Shown: positions 1 through 12,231, numbered from the stretch's first letter. The stretch: 64,000 nt of DNA from Frateuria_A sp051900425 (GCF_051900425.1 NZ_JBHZGK010000006.1:62001-126000); one strand, 5' to 3'. The notes: generated by a model not told the origin, from the sequence alone. Made by a program: numbers and translations.

Positions 1-380
1 TTCCCCTGCGGGTCGTAGCAGTAGATCGACGGCCCCTCGCCCTGCGCCCCGTAGCGGGAGCCGATGTCGCCCACGCGCACGCCATGCGCCTTCAGGTACG
101 CCACGATGGCCGCCTCGTCGTAGCCCTCCACGCTCAGGCACAGGTGGTCCATGTTGTGCCCCTCGCTACCCGGCCCGGCGCCGCCCAGGCGGCCGAGCTT
201 GCCGTCGAGCGGTACCAGGTCGATCAGCGAACTGCCCGCGCGCAGCTGCACCAAGCCGATGGCGTCCTGGCGCCGCTCCTCGGTACAACCGAGCACGTCG
301 CAATAGAACGCCTGCATGGCCGCCAGGTCGTAGACGCGCAGTACCACATGGTCGATCTGCTGGAGTCGGAAGGGAGGCAT
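1..380 (-). CDS. VOC (glyoxalase-like) family protein, partial
   Basis: The reading frame starts at the ATG at 380 and runs off the left edge, so about 126 residues of the N-terminal part are visible. The start MPPFRLQQIDHVVLRVYDL is the first beta strand of a vicinal-oxygen-chelate domain, with the first metal-ligand-type His in the IDHVVL segment. A second HNMDHLCLSVE segment gives the paired strand, and Glu/His ligands are plausible. VOC proteins are small metal-dependent dioxygenase, lyase or resistance enzymes, and the substrate cannot be told from this. It is divergent from gcvP, with roughly 110 bp between its start and the gcvP promoter. Family call is confident; function is not. Confidence 0.75.
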   Translation of the reverse strand, partial: MPPFRLQQIDHVVLRVYDLAAMQAFYCDVLGCTEERRQDAIGLVQLRAGSSLIDLVPLDGKLGRLGGAGPGSEGHNMDHLCLSVEGYDEAAIVAYLKAHGVRVGDIGSRYGAQGEGPSIYCYDPQG

Positions 381-489
381 GGGGCTGTGCTGCCAGCTGG
401 GAGAGTGCGATGTTACAGACACCGGCCGAACGCACACCCACGCGCGCGGGCCGTTAAGCCAGGCCGCACGCGCGCGGATGGCCGGCCTG

Positions 490-495
490 TATAAT
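490..495 (+). promoter_or_regulatory. -10 element of the gcvP promoter
   Basis: A perfect TATAAT lies 8-10 bases before the first glycine aptamer, so transcription should start near 502. No good -35 hexamer is seen about 17 bases upstream, a pattern shared by several other promoters in this window. Confidence 0.6.
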
Positions 496-503
496 CGACC
501 CTT

Positions 504-672
504 CGCACGCGCCGGGAGAAGCGGGGAACAACCCGCTGCCGAAGACGCAACGCCCGTAATCGCTCAGGCCCGATACCGCCGCGTGCAAAAACTCTGGAGA
601 GAGCGGTTCGATCCGCCGCCGAAGGGGCACGAAGCGTTCGCTTCCAAACTCTCAGGCAAAAGGACAGAGGGG
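504..672 (+). ncRNA. Tandem glycine riboswitch upstream of gcvP
   Basis: Two successive aptamer-like units precede gcvP. The first has a GGGAGA-type start near 513, an internal hairpin (GCGGGG/CCCGC) and a GCCGAAG stretch near 537. The second has CTCTGGAGAGAGCG near 592, CCGCCGAAGGGGC near 616 and the conserved AACTCTCAGGCAAAAGGACAGAG tail ending near 669. This tail and the GCCGAAG segments are hallmarks of the glycine riboswitch family, which usually forms tandem aptamers upstream of glycine cleavage genes and switches them on when glycine is abundant. The leader ends about 45 bases before the start codon. The tandem architecture is inferred by eye, not from a covariance search. Confidence 0.88.
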
Positions 673-715
673 CGCCCCGCGTGCGGCATGCACGCGTTGC
701 CTTCGGACGCCCGTC

Positions 716-3604
<2,889 letters not shown>

Positions 3605-3613
3605 GGCAAAGGA

Positions 3614-3639
3614 AGGGCTCCGGAAGGAGCCCTTTTTTT
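3614..3639 (+). terminator. Rho-independent terminator of gcvP
   Basis: A 7-bp stem (AGGGCTC/GAGCCCT) with a 6-base loop is followed by a run of T residues, 10 bases after the gcvP stop codon. Confidence 0.9.
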
Positions 3640-4431
3640 GTCCGCCCGAAGCCGGCATTGCCGGGGGCGAGGCGGCTGCCACCCGGCACACATAGCTCAC
3701 GGCCGGGACCCAGTAACAGGTTGCGGCCCGATGTACCGATCCGCATGTCCGCTGCACCCAGCGGCATGCTCCGGTAGGCGATACCCTGCCCTGCAAGCGG
3801 GCCAGGCTCGCGTCGGGCCCGGATCCGCGTCCATGCCCACACGGCCCGCCTCGGGCTCGACCAGGCGCTGCCAGGCAGCCATGACGCACAGCTCGAGCTC
3901 GTCGGGGCTTCACCTGACACCCTGCGCTCCTGCGAACACTGGCTGCCGGGTGGCCTCGGCACGCTAGCAGCATGGCTGCCGGGCACGCTGGTGGGGACCT
4001 CGCTATCCCGGCCGGCTCAACGGCGATTGCCTTCATGGCGCATGGCGCATGGCCCTCGCGCCCTCGCGCACTCGCGCACTCGCGCACTCGCGCACTCGCG
4101 CCGGCAGCTTCGCGGAGTGCGGTGTGCCGCGCTACAGCCAGCCACCAGCCCGGAGACCGGCCTGGCCGGCACTGGCCGATGTCGGCGCCAGCCCGGCGAT
4201 CGACTTGCCGGACGCGGGCATGCACCCTCCGCTCCTGGCGGGCGCCTCGAAGGTCCGCCCGAGATGCGCCGACGGCACCGGGCGCACGCCTTCGTGTTGC
4301 TCCAGGTCGGCTTCTGAGCGTCCTCGCCCAAGCAGGACATGGCGTTCCGCGGTACTCACGAGTCCGCCACATCCGTCTTCGTAGCTTGCGCGCGCTTGCC
4401 TGCTCGCCCCCATTCCATCAAGGAAGCCCCC
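3640..4431. other. Gene-free stretch between gcvP and the TPS-type gene
   Basis: About 790 bases show no convincing gene on either strand. Open frames here have poor composition, no ribosome site and no recognised protein. The stretch holds short tandem repeats near 4034-4100. It may be decayed coding DNA or a long leader for the downstream secreted protein; no riboswitch consensus was recognised. Confidence 0.5.
4034..4100. repeat. Two adjacent short tandem repeats (7-mer and 8-mer)
   Basis: Positions 4034-4054 hold three copies of a 7-mer, CATGGCG with a final CATGGCC. Positions 4053-4100 hold six copies of an 8-mer: CCCTCGCG twice, then CACTCGCG four times. Such arrays change length by slipped-strand mispairing. 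They lie about 330 bases before the start of the secreted protein, outside any supported gene. Confidence 0.85.
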
Positions 4432-6921
4432 ATGTACAGGAACAGTGGCTGGACCAACCCGGTGCTGGTCGCCGCCATCGCGCTTGCCCTGCATGCGCCG
4501 GCTGCGGAGGCCGCCGTGGGCACCCGACAATTGCCCGGCATGGGCCGGATCGTCAGCGGCGAAGTAAGCGCAGGCATCGTCGACGCCGGCACACAGACCA
4601 TCACGATCGGCAACGCGGGCAGCAGCGGGAGCGCCATCGCGGTCATCGACTGGGGTTCCGGCACGGACATCAACCCGACACGGGCGGGCGGCTTCAACCT
4701 CGGTCCCCAGGCGCAGCTGACCTTCAACGACGGTACCGCCGGCTACGGTGCCGCGGTCCTCAACATCGACAGCAGCGGCAGCCCTTCGCAGATCTTCGGT
4801 CGGCTCACGGGCAACGGCACCAGCATCTTCGTAGCCAACCGCAACGGCATCGTCGTGGGCGCCGGGGCGCACATCAGCTCGACCGCGAACGTGGGCCTGA
4901 TCGCAAATACGCTCGTGTCCGGCGGTGTCAGCTTCGACGGCAGCACCGCGTCGCTGGCTTATGACGGCCACGGCGGCGCCGTGAGCGTGGCGAAGGGGGC
5001 GACCGTCAGTGGCACCACCGTGCTGATCGCCGGCGGCAGCATCGTCAATGTGCACCTGAGCGCATTGACCGGCCCCAGCGGCAGCACCACCCTGAGCGCC
5101 GGCATGGCGTCGGCCAATGCGGGAGCCGGGACGTCAAGCGACGCGACCGCCTCGCTGACCACCCTGGGCAAACTGCCTTCCGGAAGCAGCCTCGCCGGCT
5201 TCAGCTCTGCGGGCTCGGCCCTCAACAAGGGCACGCTCGTGCTGGACGATTACAGCGTGTCCGGCCTGTTCACCAACCTGGGCACCCTGACGCTGCCGGC
5301 TTCCAACGGTGCCGTGGACAACCAGGGGACACTCGTCAGCAACGTGGCGGCGACCTTCAGCTCGCTGACCAACGAGGGCACTTACAGCGCCCCACGCATC
5401 ACCGTCTCGCACGGGAACCTGATGAACAGCGGCACGATCAAGGGCGCCCAGCTGATCGACGTGGTGGACGGAAGCATCGACAACAGCGGCCACATCGTGG
5501 GCGTGGTCGGGTTGAGCACCTCGTCGGACCGCCGCTACCAGGGCGGTGCGGACTACTCGATCACCAACACCGGCACCATCACCAGCTACGGACAGCTGAC
5601 CATCGACGCCAACCGCGCAAACCATTACGGCGGCGGCAGCAACAGCTCGACCGGCAGCCTGGTCAACACCGGCGTCCTGCAACTGGCCAAGGGGGCCAAG
5701 CTCCAGGTCAAGGGCTGGCAGGACGTCTATCTCGGCGGCAAGGTGCAGACCGGGTTCGGCGCGAACGCTGCCGACGTGTCGGCGACCAACCCCATCGGCG
5801 AACTGGTGAGCTCGGCCGGTGGTTACAACGCCACCAACGACACGCCCACGTTCTGGACCGACGGCATCCTCACGCTCGCCACGCCGCTGGCGGTCGATGG
5901 CGCGATCGTCCACGGGCGCCAGGTGAAGATCCTGAGCAACCTGCTCGGCGTCGGCAGCAACGGCGCGCAGGCGGGCAACATCACCATCGCCGCCGGCAGC
6001 GAAATGGCCGACGACTACGCAGTCACCATCGCCGATGGCGCGACCGTGTCCGCGCACATGATCAGCATCAAGGGTCCGACCTATACGATCGCGCCCACGG
6101 ATGGCCGTGTCGTCGATCCGAACGTGCTGCTCGGTGGCACCCTGACCGCCGGCTGGATCTACCTGGGCGATGCGGGCCAACCGCTCAGCAGCGTCTATGC
6201 CGGGCCGCACGGCAACCTCGCCTTTACCGGCACCGATCCGCGCCTGACCGTCGCCTTCACCGGCACCGTGGGCGCACTGCCTTCGCCCGGCACCGACTTC
6301 CGCTACGCCTATCTGCCGGTGCACTCCAGGCGCGCACCGTTGAGGATCTGGCTCAAGCCGGTCACCTACAACAAGGCAGCCGGCTCGGTAAACCTTCTGG
6401 TGGATGGCAGCGTGACCCTGGTGCCGCCGTCGTACCTCAATTCGCCCGGCATCTTCGGCGACGGTTCGGCCCCGGCCCCGGCGACGATCCCCAACACACG
6501 CCTGGTGATCCAGGCCTCCGGCAACATCGCTACCGGCAGCGGCAGCAAGTTCTACTGGCCGGGCTACGTCTACCTGGGGAACGTGGCGACCGGCGCCGAC
6601 GGCTCGCCCGCACCCGCCACGCTCGGCAGCGGCAGCATCAGCCTCGGCGGCAAGTTCAGCAACGTTCTGCCCGGGAGCACCGCCAGCGACGCCGGGATCG
6701 AGTTCATCACCGCCAACCCGCTCCAGCTCAACGGGTACACCGTGAATACCAACGCCAACAGCGCCATCGGTTTCGGTACCCAGGCGCTGACCGCGCAGTA
6801 CGCAAGCGGCGCTTTGGGTGCGGGAAGCTTCTATGGCGGCACGCAGAATGGCGACACGGTGATCTACGCCCCGCTCGATCCGTCGATGTTCCAGACCGAC
6901 ACACCGCCGGCCGCGCAATAG
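4432..6921 (+). CDS. Secreted TPS-domain (filamentous haemagglutinin N-terminal type) protein
   Basis: The 829-residue product starts at an ATG preceded by AAGGAAG six bases upstream. It has a signal peptide ending near APAAEAA, then a TPS-like carboxylate-independent haemagglutination domain with the NRNGIVVGAGAHI motif (N136-G139; the family consensus is NPNG). The rest is rich in Gly, Ser, Thr and Asn with repeated GTL/GTI turns, as in right-handed beta-helix exoproteins. TPS proteins are exported across the outer membrane by a dedicated TpsB pore. No TpsB gene lies beside it, so the partner is distant or absent. It lacks an obvious toxin or autotransporter domain at the C-terminus. Adhesion or matrix function is inferred from the family only. 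Confidence 0.8.
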   Translation: MYRNSGWTNPVLVAAIALALHAPAAEAAVGTRQLPGMGRIVSGEVSAGIVDAGTQTITIGNAGSSGSAIAVIDWGSGTDINPTRAGGFNLGPQAQLTFNDGTAGYGAAVLNIDSSGSPSQIFGRLTGNGTSIFVANRNGIVVGAGAHISSTANVGLIANTLVSGGVSFDGSTASLAYDGHGGAVSVAKGATVSGTTVLIAGGSIVNVHLSALTGPSGSTTLSAGMASANAGAGTSSDATASLTTLGKLPSGSSLAGFSSAGSALNKGTLVLDDYSVSGLFTNLGTLTLPASNGAVDNQGTLVSNVAATFSSLTNEGTYSAPRITVSHGNLMNSGTIKGAQLIDVVDGSIDNSGHIVGVVGLSTSSDRRYQGGADYSITNTGTITSYGQLTIDANRANHYGGGSNSSTGSLVNTGVLQLAKGAKLQVKGWQDVYLGGKVQTGFGANAADVSATNPIGELVSSAGGYNATNDTPTFWTDGILTLATPLAVDGAIVHGRQVKILSNLLGVGSNGAQAGNITIAAGSEMADDYAVTIADGATVSAHMISIKGPTYTIAPTDGRVVDPNVLLGGTLTAGWIYLGDAGQPLSSVYAGPHGNLAFTGTDPRLTVAFTGTVGALPSPGTDFRYAYLPVHSRRAPLRIWLKPVTYNKAAGSVNLLVDGSVTLVPPSYLNSPGIFGDGSAPAPATIPNTRLVIQASGNIATGSGSKFYWPGYVYLGNVATGADGSPAPATLGSGSISLGGKFSNVLPGSTASDAGIEFITANPLQLNGYTVNTNANSAIGFGTQALTAQYASGALGAGSFYGGTQNGDTVIYAPLDPSMFQTDTPPAAQ

Positions 6922-6931
6922 TCAGGTCCCG

Positions 6932-6954
6932 AGGCAGGGCCGCGCACCCTGCCT
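6932..6954. terminator. Possible weak terminator hairpin between convergent genes
   Basis: An 8-bp perfect stem (AGGCAGGG/CCCTGCCT) with a 7-base loop lies in the 36-bp gap between the convergent TPS-type gene and the cyclic-di-GMP gene. There is no T-tract, so intrinsic termination is uncertain. Confidence 0.4.
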
Positions 6955-6957
6955 GCG

Positions 6958-9042
6958 TCACCCCGGGGCCGCGACCGCGGCCCTGGGCAGGCAGCGGCGC
7001 TCGAACTCCGCGGCGGGCATGGGCCTGGCCAGCAGATAGCCCTGCACCTGGTCGCAACCCAGCGCGCGCAGCGCGGTGGCCTGCGCCTGCGTTTCGACGC
7101 CTTCGGCGACCACTTCCATGCCCAGGGTGTGCGCCAGTTCAATGATCGCGGCAATGATCGCGCGCGGTTCGTGTCCGCCCTGGTCCAGGGCCTGCACGAA
7201 GAACTGGTCGATCTTGAGCTGGCGCACCTGGAACTTCTGCAGGTAGGCGAGGCTGGAATAGCCGGTGCCGAAGTCGTCGATGGCGAATTCGAAGCCGTGG
7301 GCGCGAAAGTCCTTGAGGATCGCGGTGGTGCGCTCGGCGTCGCGCATGGCCATGCTCTCGGTCACCTCGAACATGATCTGCGAGGTCTGGAGCCCGGCCG
7401 CGCCGACGATGCCCGCGGCGGTCTGCACCAGCCCCGGCTGCTGGATCTGCATGGGCGAGAGATTGATCGCGATGCGCACCGGTGCGAGGCCGCGGTCGTG
7501 CCAGTCGCGCAGTTGACGGCAGGCCTCGCGGATCACCCATTCGCCGAGCCGGGCGATCTGGCCGCTGCGCTCGGCCACGCCGATGAATTCCAGCGGCGAT
7601 ACCGCACCGAGCTCCGGATGGCGCCAGCGCAGCAACGCCTCGGCGCCGACCAGCGCGCCGGTGTCGCCGCGGTGCTTGGGCTGGAAGTGCAGCGACAGGC
7701 TGCCGTCCTCCACCGCGGTCTGCAGGCCGCGCTGGATCGCCAGCATGCGCATCGCGCGGTCGTGCATCGACGGGTCGTAGCAACGGTAGCCGTTGCGGCC
7801 GCCCTCCTTGGCCTCGTACATCGCCGCATCGGCATGGGCCACCAGTTCCTCCGCGCTCTGGCCATCGCGCGGGTAATAGGCAACCCCGATGCTCGGCGTG
7901 ACCCGCAGCGCGGTGCCGCGTACGTCAAAACTGTCCTGCATCAGCCCGATGAGGCGCTGGGCGATACGCAGCGCCGAGTCCGGGCTGCGCATGTGTTCGA
8001 GCACCGCCACGAACTCGTCGCCGCCCATGCGCGCCAGGCTGTTCATGTGCAGCACTGCGGCCAGCCGCTCGGCCACCGCGCGCAGCAGGTCGTCGCCGAA
8101 GCCGTGCCCGAGCGTGTCGTTGATGGTCTTGAAGCCGTCCAGGTCGATGTACAGCACGGCCAGGTGGCCGTGTCCGGCCCGGGTGCGCGCCAGCGCCCGC
8201 TCCATCCGCTCGGCGAGCAGGTGGCGATTGGGCAGCCCGGTCAACGGGTCGTGCGTGGCCAGGTGGTGCAGGCGGCTGTTGAGGTGATCGAGCGAGCCGG
8301 AGAGCCGTTGCGCGCGCACGTAGAGCCTCGCCACGATCTCCGACAGCGCCAGCGCCGAACCCATGGCCAGTATGGCCACCATGCTCACCACCCCGCCAAG
8401 CCACACCGCAGCCGGTGACGCCGCCAGCGCCGACACCGGCCGGTCGCCGTAGGACAACCGCGTGGTGAAATCCAGCAACGCCACGATCAGCAGGCCCATC
8501 AGCACCGACAGGAACGCCCGGCGGGCATACTTCGCGCGCATCGGTCGCGGGCGGAATGCGTGCATCAGGCGCAAGCCGGCGGCGACGCCGAACGTGCAGA
8601 GCAAGACCCAATAGAGCCACACCCGCGGGTGGTAGCTGGTTCCGCCGGCGATATGCAGCGCGCCTTCGCTGAACATGTGGATGAAGGCCACGCCGACGCC
8701 CAGCGCCAGCGATCCACCCAACCAGCGCAACCGTCCCAGCACCTGACAGTCGGCGACCCACAGCAGGCCCAGCCCGACGGCGAGCGCAGCCAGCCCGGAG
8801 GCGGTGCTCAACACCGGATCGAACGTGCCTACCGCCTGCGGCAGGCGTGCCAGCATGCCGACGAAATGCACCGACCACAGGCCGAGGCCGAGCATCCAGG
8901 CGCCGACCCCGTACCAGATCACGCGATGGGCGGCCGCGCGCGAGGCGGCGATACGTCCGGTGGCATCGACCGCCTGGTACGCGATCAGGCTGCCGATGAG
9001 CAGCGAGAGCAGCTCAAGACTGAGGCGATAACTACCGACCAT
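6958..9042 (-). CDS. Membrane GGDEF/EAL protein with MHYT-like sensor
   Basis: The 694-residue protein begins with about seven membrane segments (residues 1-235) carrying degenerate MHYT-type motifs, VHFVGMLA and FIHMFSEGAL. A diguanylate cyclase domain follows with an intact GGDEF at 340-344, but the RxxD inhibitory site is replaced by LHMN. An EAL phosphodiesterase domain has EAL at 468-470, DDFGTGYSSL, the KID motif and EGVE. Both catalytic signatures look intact, so it could make or degrade cyclic di-GMP, with the membrane domain sensing a gas or metal, as proposed for MHYT proteins. It is convergent with the TPS-type gene, and the hybrid histidine kinase lies upstream on the same strand. 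Confidence 0.92.
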   Translation of the reverse strand: MVGSYRLSLELLSLLIGSLIAYQAVDATGRIAASRAAAHRVIWYGVGAWMLGLGLWSVHFVGMLARLPQAVGTFDPVLSTASGLAALAVGLGLLWVADCQVLGRLRWLGGSLALGVGVAFIHMFSEGALHIAGGTSYHPRVWLYWVLLCTFGVAAGLRLMHAFRPRPMRAKYARRAFLSVLMGLLIVALLDFTTRLSYGDRPVSALAASPAAVWLGGVVSMVAILAMGSALALSEIVARLYVRAQRLSGSLDHLNSRLHHLATHDPLTGLPNRHLLAERMERALARTRAGHGHLAVLYIDLDGFKTINDTLGHGFGDDLLRAVAERLAAVLHMNSLARMGGDEFVAVLEHMRSPDSALRIAQRLIGLMQDSFDVRGTALRVTPSIGVAYYPRDGQSAEELVAHADAAMYEAKEGGRNGYRCYDPSMHDRAMRMLAIQRGLQTAVEDGSLSLHFQPKHRGDTGALVGAEALLRWRHPELGAVSPLEFIGVAERSGQIARLGEWVIREACRQLRDWHDRGLAPVRIAINLSPMQIQQPGLVQTAAGIVGAAGLQTSQIMFEVTESMAMRDAERTTAILKDFRAHGFEFAIDDFGTGYSSLAYLQKFQVRQLKIDQFFVQALDQGGHEPRAIIAAIIELAHTLGMEVVAEGVETQAQATALRALGCDQVQGYLLARPMPAAEFERRCLPRAAVAAPG

Positions 9043-9147
9043 GGCGTCCCCGAAGCCGACAAGCCGGCAATTCTCCGTGATATAGCGGCGCCTGCGCCTG
9101 CTTCTTGAGCCGCGTGGCGTTCGCGCGGCATAGCAGGTCCCGCCCGG

Positions 9148-12129
9148 TCAGTCGCACGCGTCCTCGACCAACTCCTTGACCCGCGCCACCAGCTGGTCGA
9201 TGACGAACGGCTTGGTCAGCACCCGCATGCCCGGCTCGAGCTGACCGCCACCGATCACCGCGGTTTCGGCGAAGCCGGTGATGAACAACACCTTCTGTGC
9301 CGGCTGTCGTTCGCGTGCTGCATCGGCGAGCTGGCGTCCGTTGAGACCGCCGGGCAAACCCACGTCGGTGATCAGCAGGTCCGGGGACATGCCGGCGCGC
9401 AGCATGTCCAGCGCCTCCGCACCATCGCAGGCCTCCAGCACGGTGAAGTCGTGGTCGCCCAGCACGTCCGCCACCAGCATGCGCACGGTCGGTTCGTCGT
9501 CGACGACCAGCACCGTCTTGCCCCGCGGCAAGCCCGCCACGCCAGCCGGTGCGCGATTTTCATCGACGGGGAATTCGCCCAGGTGCCGTGGCAGCAGCAG
9601 GCTCACCTGCGTTCCCTCGCCCGGCCGCGAGTGGATGTGCACGCGACCGCCCGATTGCTTGGCGAAGCCATAGATCATCGACAAGCCCAGGCCGGTTCCC
9701 CGCCCCAGCGGCTTGGTCGTGAAGAACGGTTCGAACGCGCGTGCCACGACGTCTTCGGGCATGCCGATGCCGGTGTCGCTCACGCTCAATTCCAGGTAAT
9801 CGCCAGGAGCCAGGTCGAGCGCACGCGCCGATGCCGCATCGAGCCGGTGGTTGGCCGTCCCGATGCGCAGCTGGCCGCCCTGCGGCATGGCATCGCGCGC
9901 GTTGATGCAGAGGTTGAGCAGTGCATTCTCGAGCTGGTGCGCATCGGCCAGCGTGATCCACAACCCCTCGGCGCGGTCGACTTCCAGCGCCACGGCCGGG
10001 CCGATGGTGCGCCGGACCAGCTCCTCCATGCCGGCGATCAGCCGGTTGGCATCGACCGGCCGCGGATCCAGCGTCTGCCGCCGCGAGAAGGCCAGCAACC
10101 GATGGGTCAATGCGGCCGCCCGACGGGCGGCGTCCTGCGCGGCGCCAAGGTAACGCGGCAACTGTTCGGTGCGTTGCTGATCGATGCGCACCTGCATCAT
10201 GTCCAGGCTTCCGCTGATGCCGGCAAGCAGGTTGTTGAAGTCGTGCGCGAGCCCGCCGGTGAGCTGGCCGACCGCCTCCATCTTCTGCGCCTGCAACAGT
10301 TGTTCCTGCGTCTGGCGCAGCGCCTCGGCCTGCTCGCGTTCGGCACTGACGTCGCGCCCGGAGGCGTACACCAGGCCGTCTTCGACCGACGTGCTCCAGG
10401 AGATCCAGCGCGGCGTGCCGTCGTGGTGCCGGTAGCGGTTCTGGAATGCGGTCAGGCGCTGGCTGGCGGTGACCGCTTCGAGCGTGGAGGTCTGGTCCTC
10501 GGGCCAGACCCATTGCAGGAAGTGCTGCCCCAGCAATGCCTCCGGCGCGTAGCCCAGGATCGCCGTCCAGGCCGGGTTGACGCGAAGGAACAGGCCGGAT
10601 GCGTCGACCACGGCCAGCAGGTCGCGCGAGTTCTTCCAGATGCGGTCGCGCTCCGCGGTGCGCTCCTCCACCTTGCGCTCGAGCAACGCGGCGAGCTCGC
10701 GAACCTCCCGTTCGGCGCGACGGCGCTCGATGACCGCGCGGGTCCGCTCGCCCACCTCGCGGATCAAGGCCAGCTCGTCGTCGGTCCACTCGCGCGCCGT
10801 GGCGTGGTTCAGATACAGCAGCGCGACGAACCTGCCGTCTTCGGTGATCGGCATGTTGACCACCGACTGCGCGCTGATCGCCTTGAGTGCCCCGGCGCGC
10901 AGGGCGGTACGCGGATCCTTCTCGGCGTCGGCGAACACCACCGTTTCGCCGCGGCGCAGGTTCTCTATGTAGTGGCCGTAGTCGCGGAAGCGCAGCACGC
11001 CGGCCAGGCTGCGGATGCCCGGCGCATTCCAGTCACGCTCGATGGTGATGGTCTCTTCGGCCAGGTCGATCGTGCCGTAGCCGGCACGGCTGACACCCAG
11101 CGTCCGGCCGAGGATTTCGCCGGCCGCGAAGGAAAGCTCGGCGGGGGACTGCACGTCGCGCAGGCGATCGGCCAACTGGATCAGCAACTCCTGGCGCCGC
11201 GCGTGGGACTCGAGCGCCTGCTGCGCCAGGTGGGCCTCGGTGACATCGTGGCCCTCGACGAAAATCCCCGTGACTTCACCGGTTTCGTCGACGGTCGGCG
11301 CGTAGACGAAATCGAGATAGCGCTCTACGACCGGCTGGCCCGGGGCGGGTGAAAGGCGAATGGGCACGTGCGAGGCCACGTAGCGCTCGCCGCTGCGATA
11401 GACGCCATCGAGCAGTTCGAAGAAGCCCTGCCCTTCCAGCTCGTCGAAGGCCTCGCGGGCCGTGCAGCCGATCAGCTCGCGCTGGCCCACCAGCCGGCGA
11501 TAGGCGTGGTTGGCGAACTCGAACTCATGCTGTGGTCCGCGCAGGATCGCGATGAAACCTGGCGCCTGCTCGAACAGCTTGCGCTGCCGTTCGCGGGCGG
11601 CGGCCTGCTGGCGCTCCAGCAGGACTTTGCGGGTGGTTTCCATCGCCGAGACCAGCAACCCGGCCACGCGGTCCTGCTCGTCACGCAAGGGCGTGAAGGA
11701 GAAGCTGAACCAGCGCACCTCATCGGTGGCGCCGCCGGCCAGCGCAAACGGCATGTCTTCGACCCACTGCGGGCGGCCGGCGAATACCTCGGCCACCATC
11801 GGCTCGAGCACGTCCCAGACCTCGGCCCACAATTGCGCCCCTGGCTGGCCCACACCCGCGGGATGCTTGCTGCCGAGGATCGGCAGGTAGGCATCGTTGT
11901 AGATGGTGGTCAACTGCGGACCCCATGCCACCAGCATCGGCTGGCGCGCCTCGAGCGTAATCCCGACCGCGGTTTTCAGGCTCTGTGGCCAGCTTGCCGA
12001 CGGACCCAGCGGCGTGGCCGACCAGTCATGCTTCCAGACCAGCGCCCGCAAGCTCCCATCGCGTACTTCCTCCGGATGGGCCGCTTCATCGGCGGCACCC
12101 GGGGGCGCTGTCATCGGCTCGCTTTGCAT
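9148..12129 (-). CDS. PAS/GAF hybrid sensor histidine kinase with receiver
   Basis: The 993-residue soluble protein has this order: an N-terminal PAS-like domain (DWSATPLGP type), a second PAS, a GAF domain (about residues 320-470), a third PAS, a HisKA box with LAHDFNNLL (His629), an HATPase domain (NLCINARDAM, DTGIGM, GTGLGLSMIYG), and a receiver whose phospho-acceptor is Asp922 in LLITDVGLPG. It should autophosphorylate on His and transfer to its own receiver. No membrane segment is seen, so the signal is probably cytosolic. The ATG at 12129 was chosen; a GTG at 12171 and an ATG at 12114 are alternatives, and none has a clear ribosome site. The ligand is unknown. Confidence 0.92.
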   Translation of the reverse strand: MQSEPMTAPPGAADEAAHPEEVRDGSLRALVWKHDWSATPLGPSASWPQSLKTAVGITLEARQPMLVAWGPQLTTIYNDAYLPILGSKHPAGVGQPGAQLWAEVWDVLEPMVAEVFAGRPQWVEDMPFALAGGATDEVRWFSFSFTPLRDEQDRVAGLLVSAMETTRKVLLERQQAAARERQRKLFEQAPGFIAILRGPQHEFEFANHAYRRLVGQRELIGCTAREAFDELEGQGFFELLDGVYRSGERYVASHVPIRLSPAPGQPVVERYLDFVYAPTVDETGEVTGIFVEGHDVTEAHLAQQALESHARRQELLIQLADRLRDVQSPAELSFAAGEILGRTLGVSRAGYGTIDLAEETITIERDWNAPGIRSLAGVLRFRDYGHYIENLRRGETVVFADAEKDPRTALRAGALKAISAQSVVNMPITEDGRFVALLYLNHATAREWTDDELALIREVGERTRAVIERRRAEREVRELAALLERKVEERTAERDRIWKNSRDLLAVVDASGLFLRVNPAWTAILGYAPEALLGQHFLQWVWPEDQTSTLEAVTASQRLTAFQNRYRHHDGTPRWISWSTSVEDGLVYASGRDVSAEREQAEALRQTQEQLLQAQKMEAVGQLTGGLAHDFNNLLAGISGSLDMMQVRIDQQRTEQLPRYLGAAQDAARRAAALTHRLLAFSRRQTLDPRPVDANRLIAGMEELVRRTIGPAVALEVDRAEGLWITLADAHQLENALLNLCINARDAMPQGGQLRIGTANHRLDAASARALDLAPGDYLELSVSDTGIGMPEDVVARAFEPFFTTKPLGRGTGLGLSMIYGFAKQSGGRVHIHSRPGEGTQVSLLLPRHLGEFPVDENRAPAGVAGLPRGKTVLVVDDEPTVRMLVADVLGDHDFTVLEACDGAEALDMLRAGMSPDLLITDVGLPGGLNGRQLADAARERQPAQKVLFITGFAETAVIGGGQLEPGMRVLTKPFVIDQLVARVKELVEDACD

Positions 12130-12231
12130 GGGGTGGGCATGTCCGAAAAAGGCCCAGCTTACCGCCTGCACAGCGCGTGCGGATGCCCTGCACGCAAGCT
12201 GTCGTCTGCCCGCCTGCTGACCGGAGACCGG

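Noticed and set aside
4053..4100. Possible CRISPR array
   Set aside because: The 8-bp units abut without spacers and there are no cas genes, so it is a simple tandem repeat.
3640..4431. Cyclic-di-GMP riboswitch or tRNA in the gene-free stretch
   Set aside because: No conserved motif or cloverleaf could be recognised by eye.
9451..11352. Long plus-strand frame inside the histidine kinase gene
   Set aside because: Opposite-strand shadow of a confidently assigned kinase.
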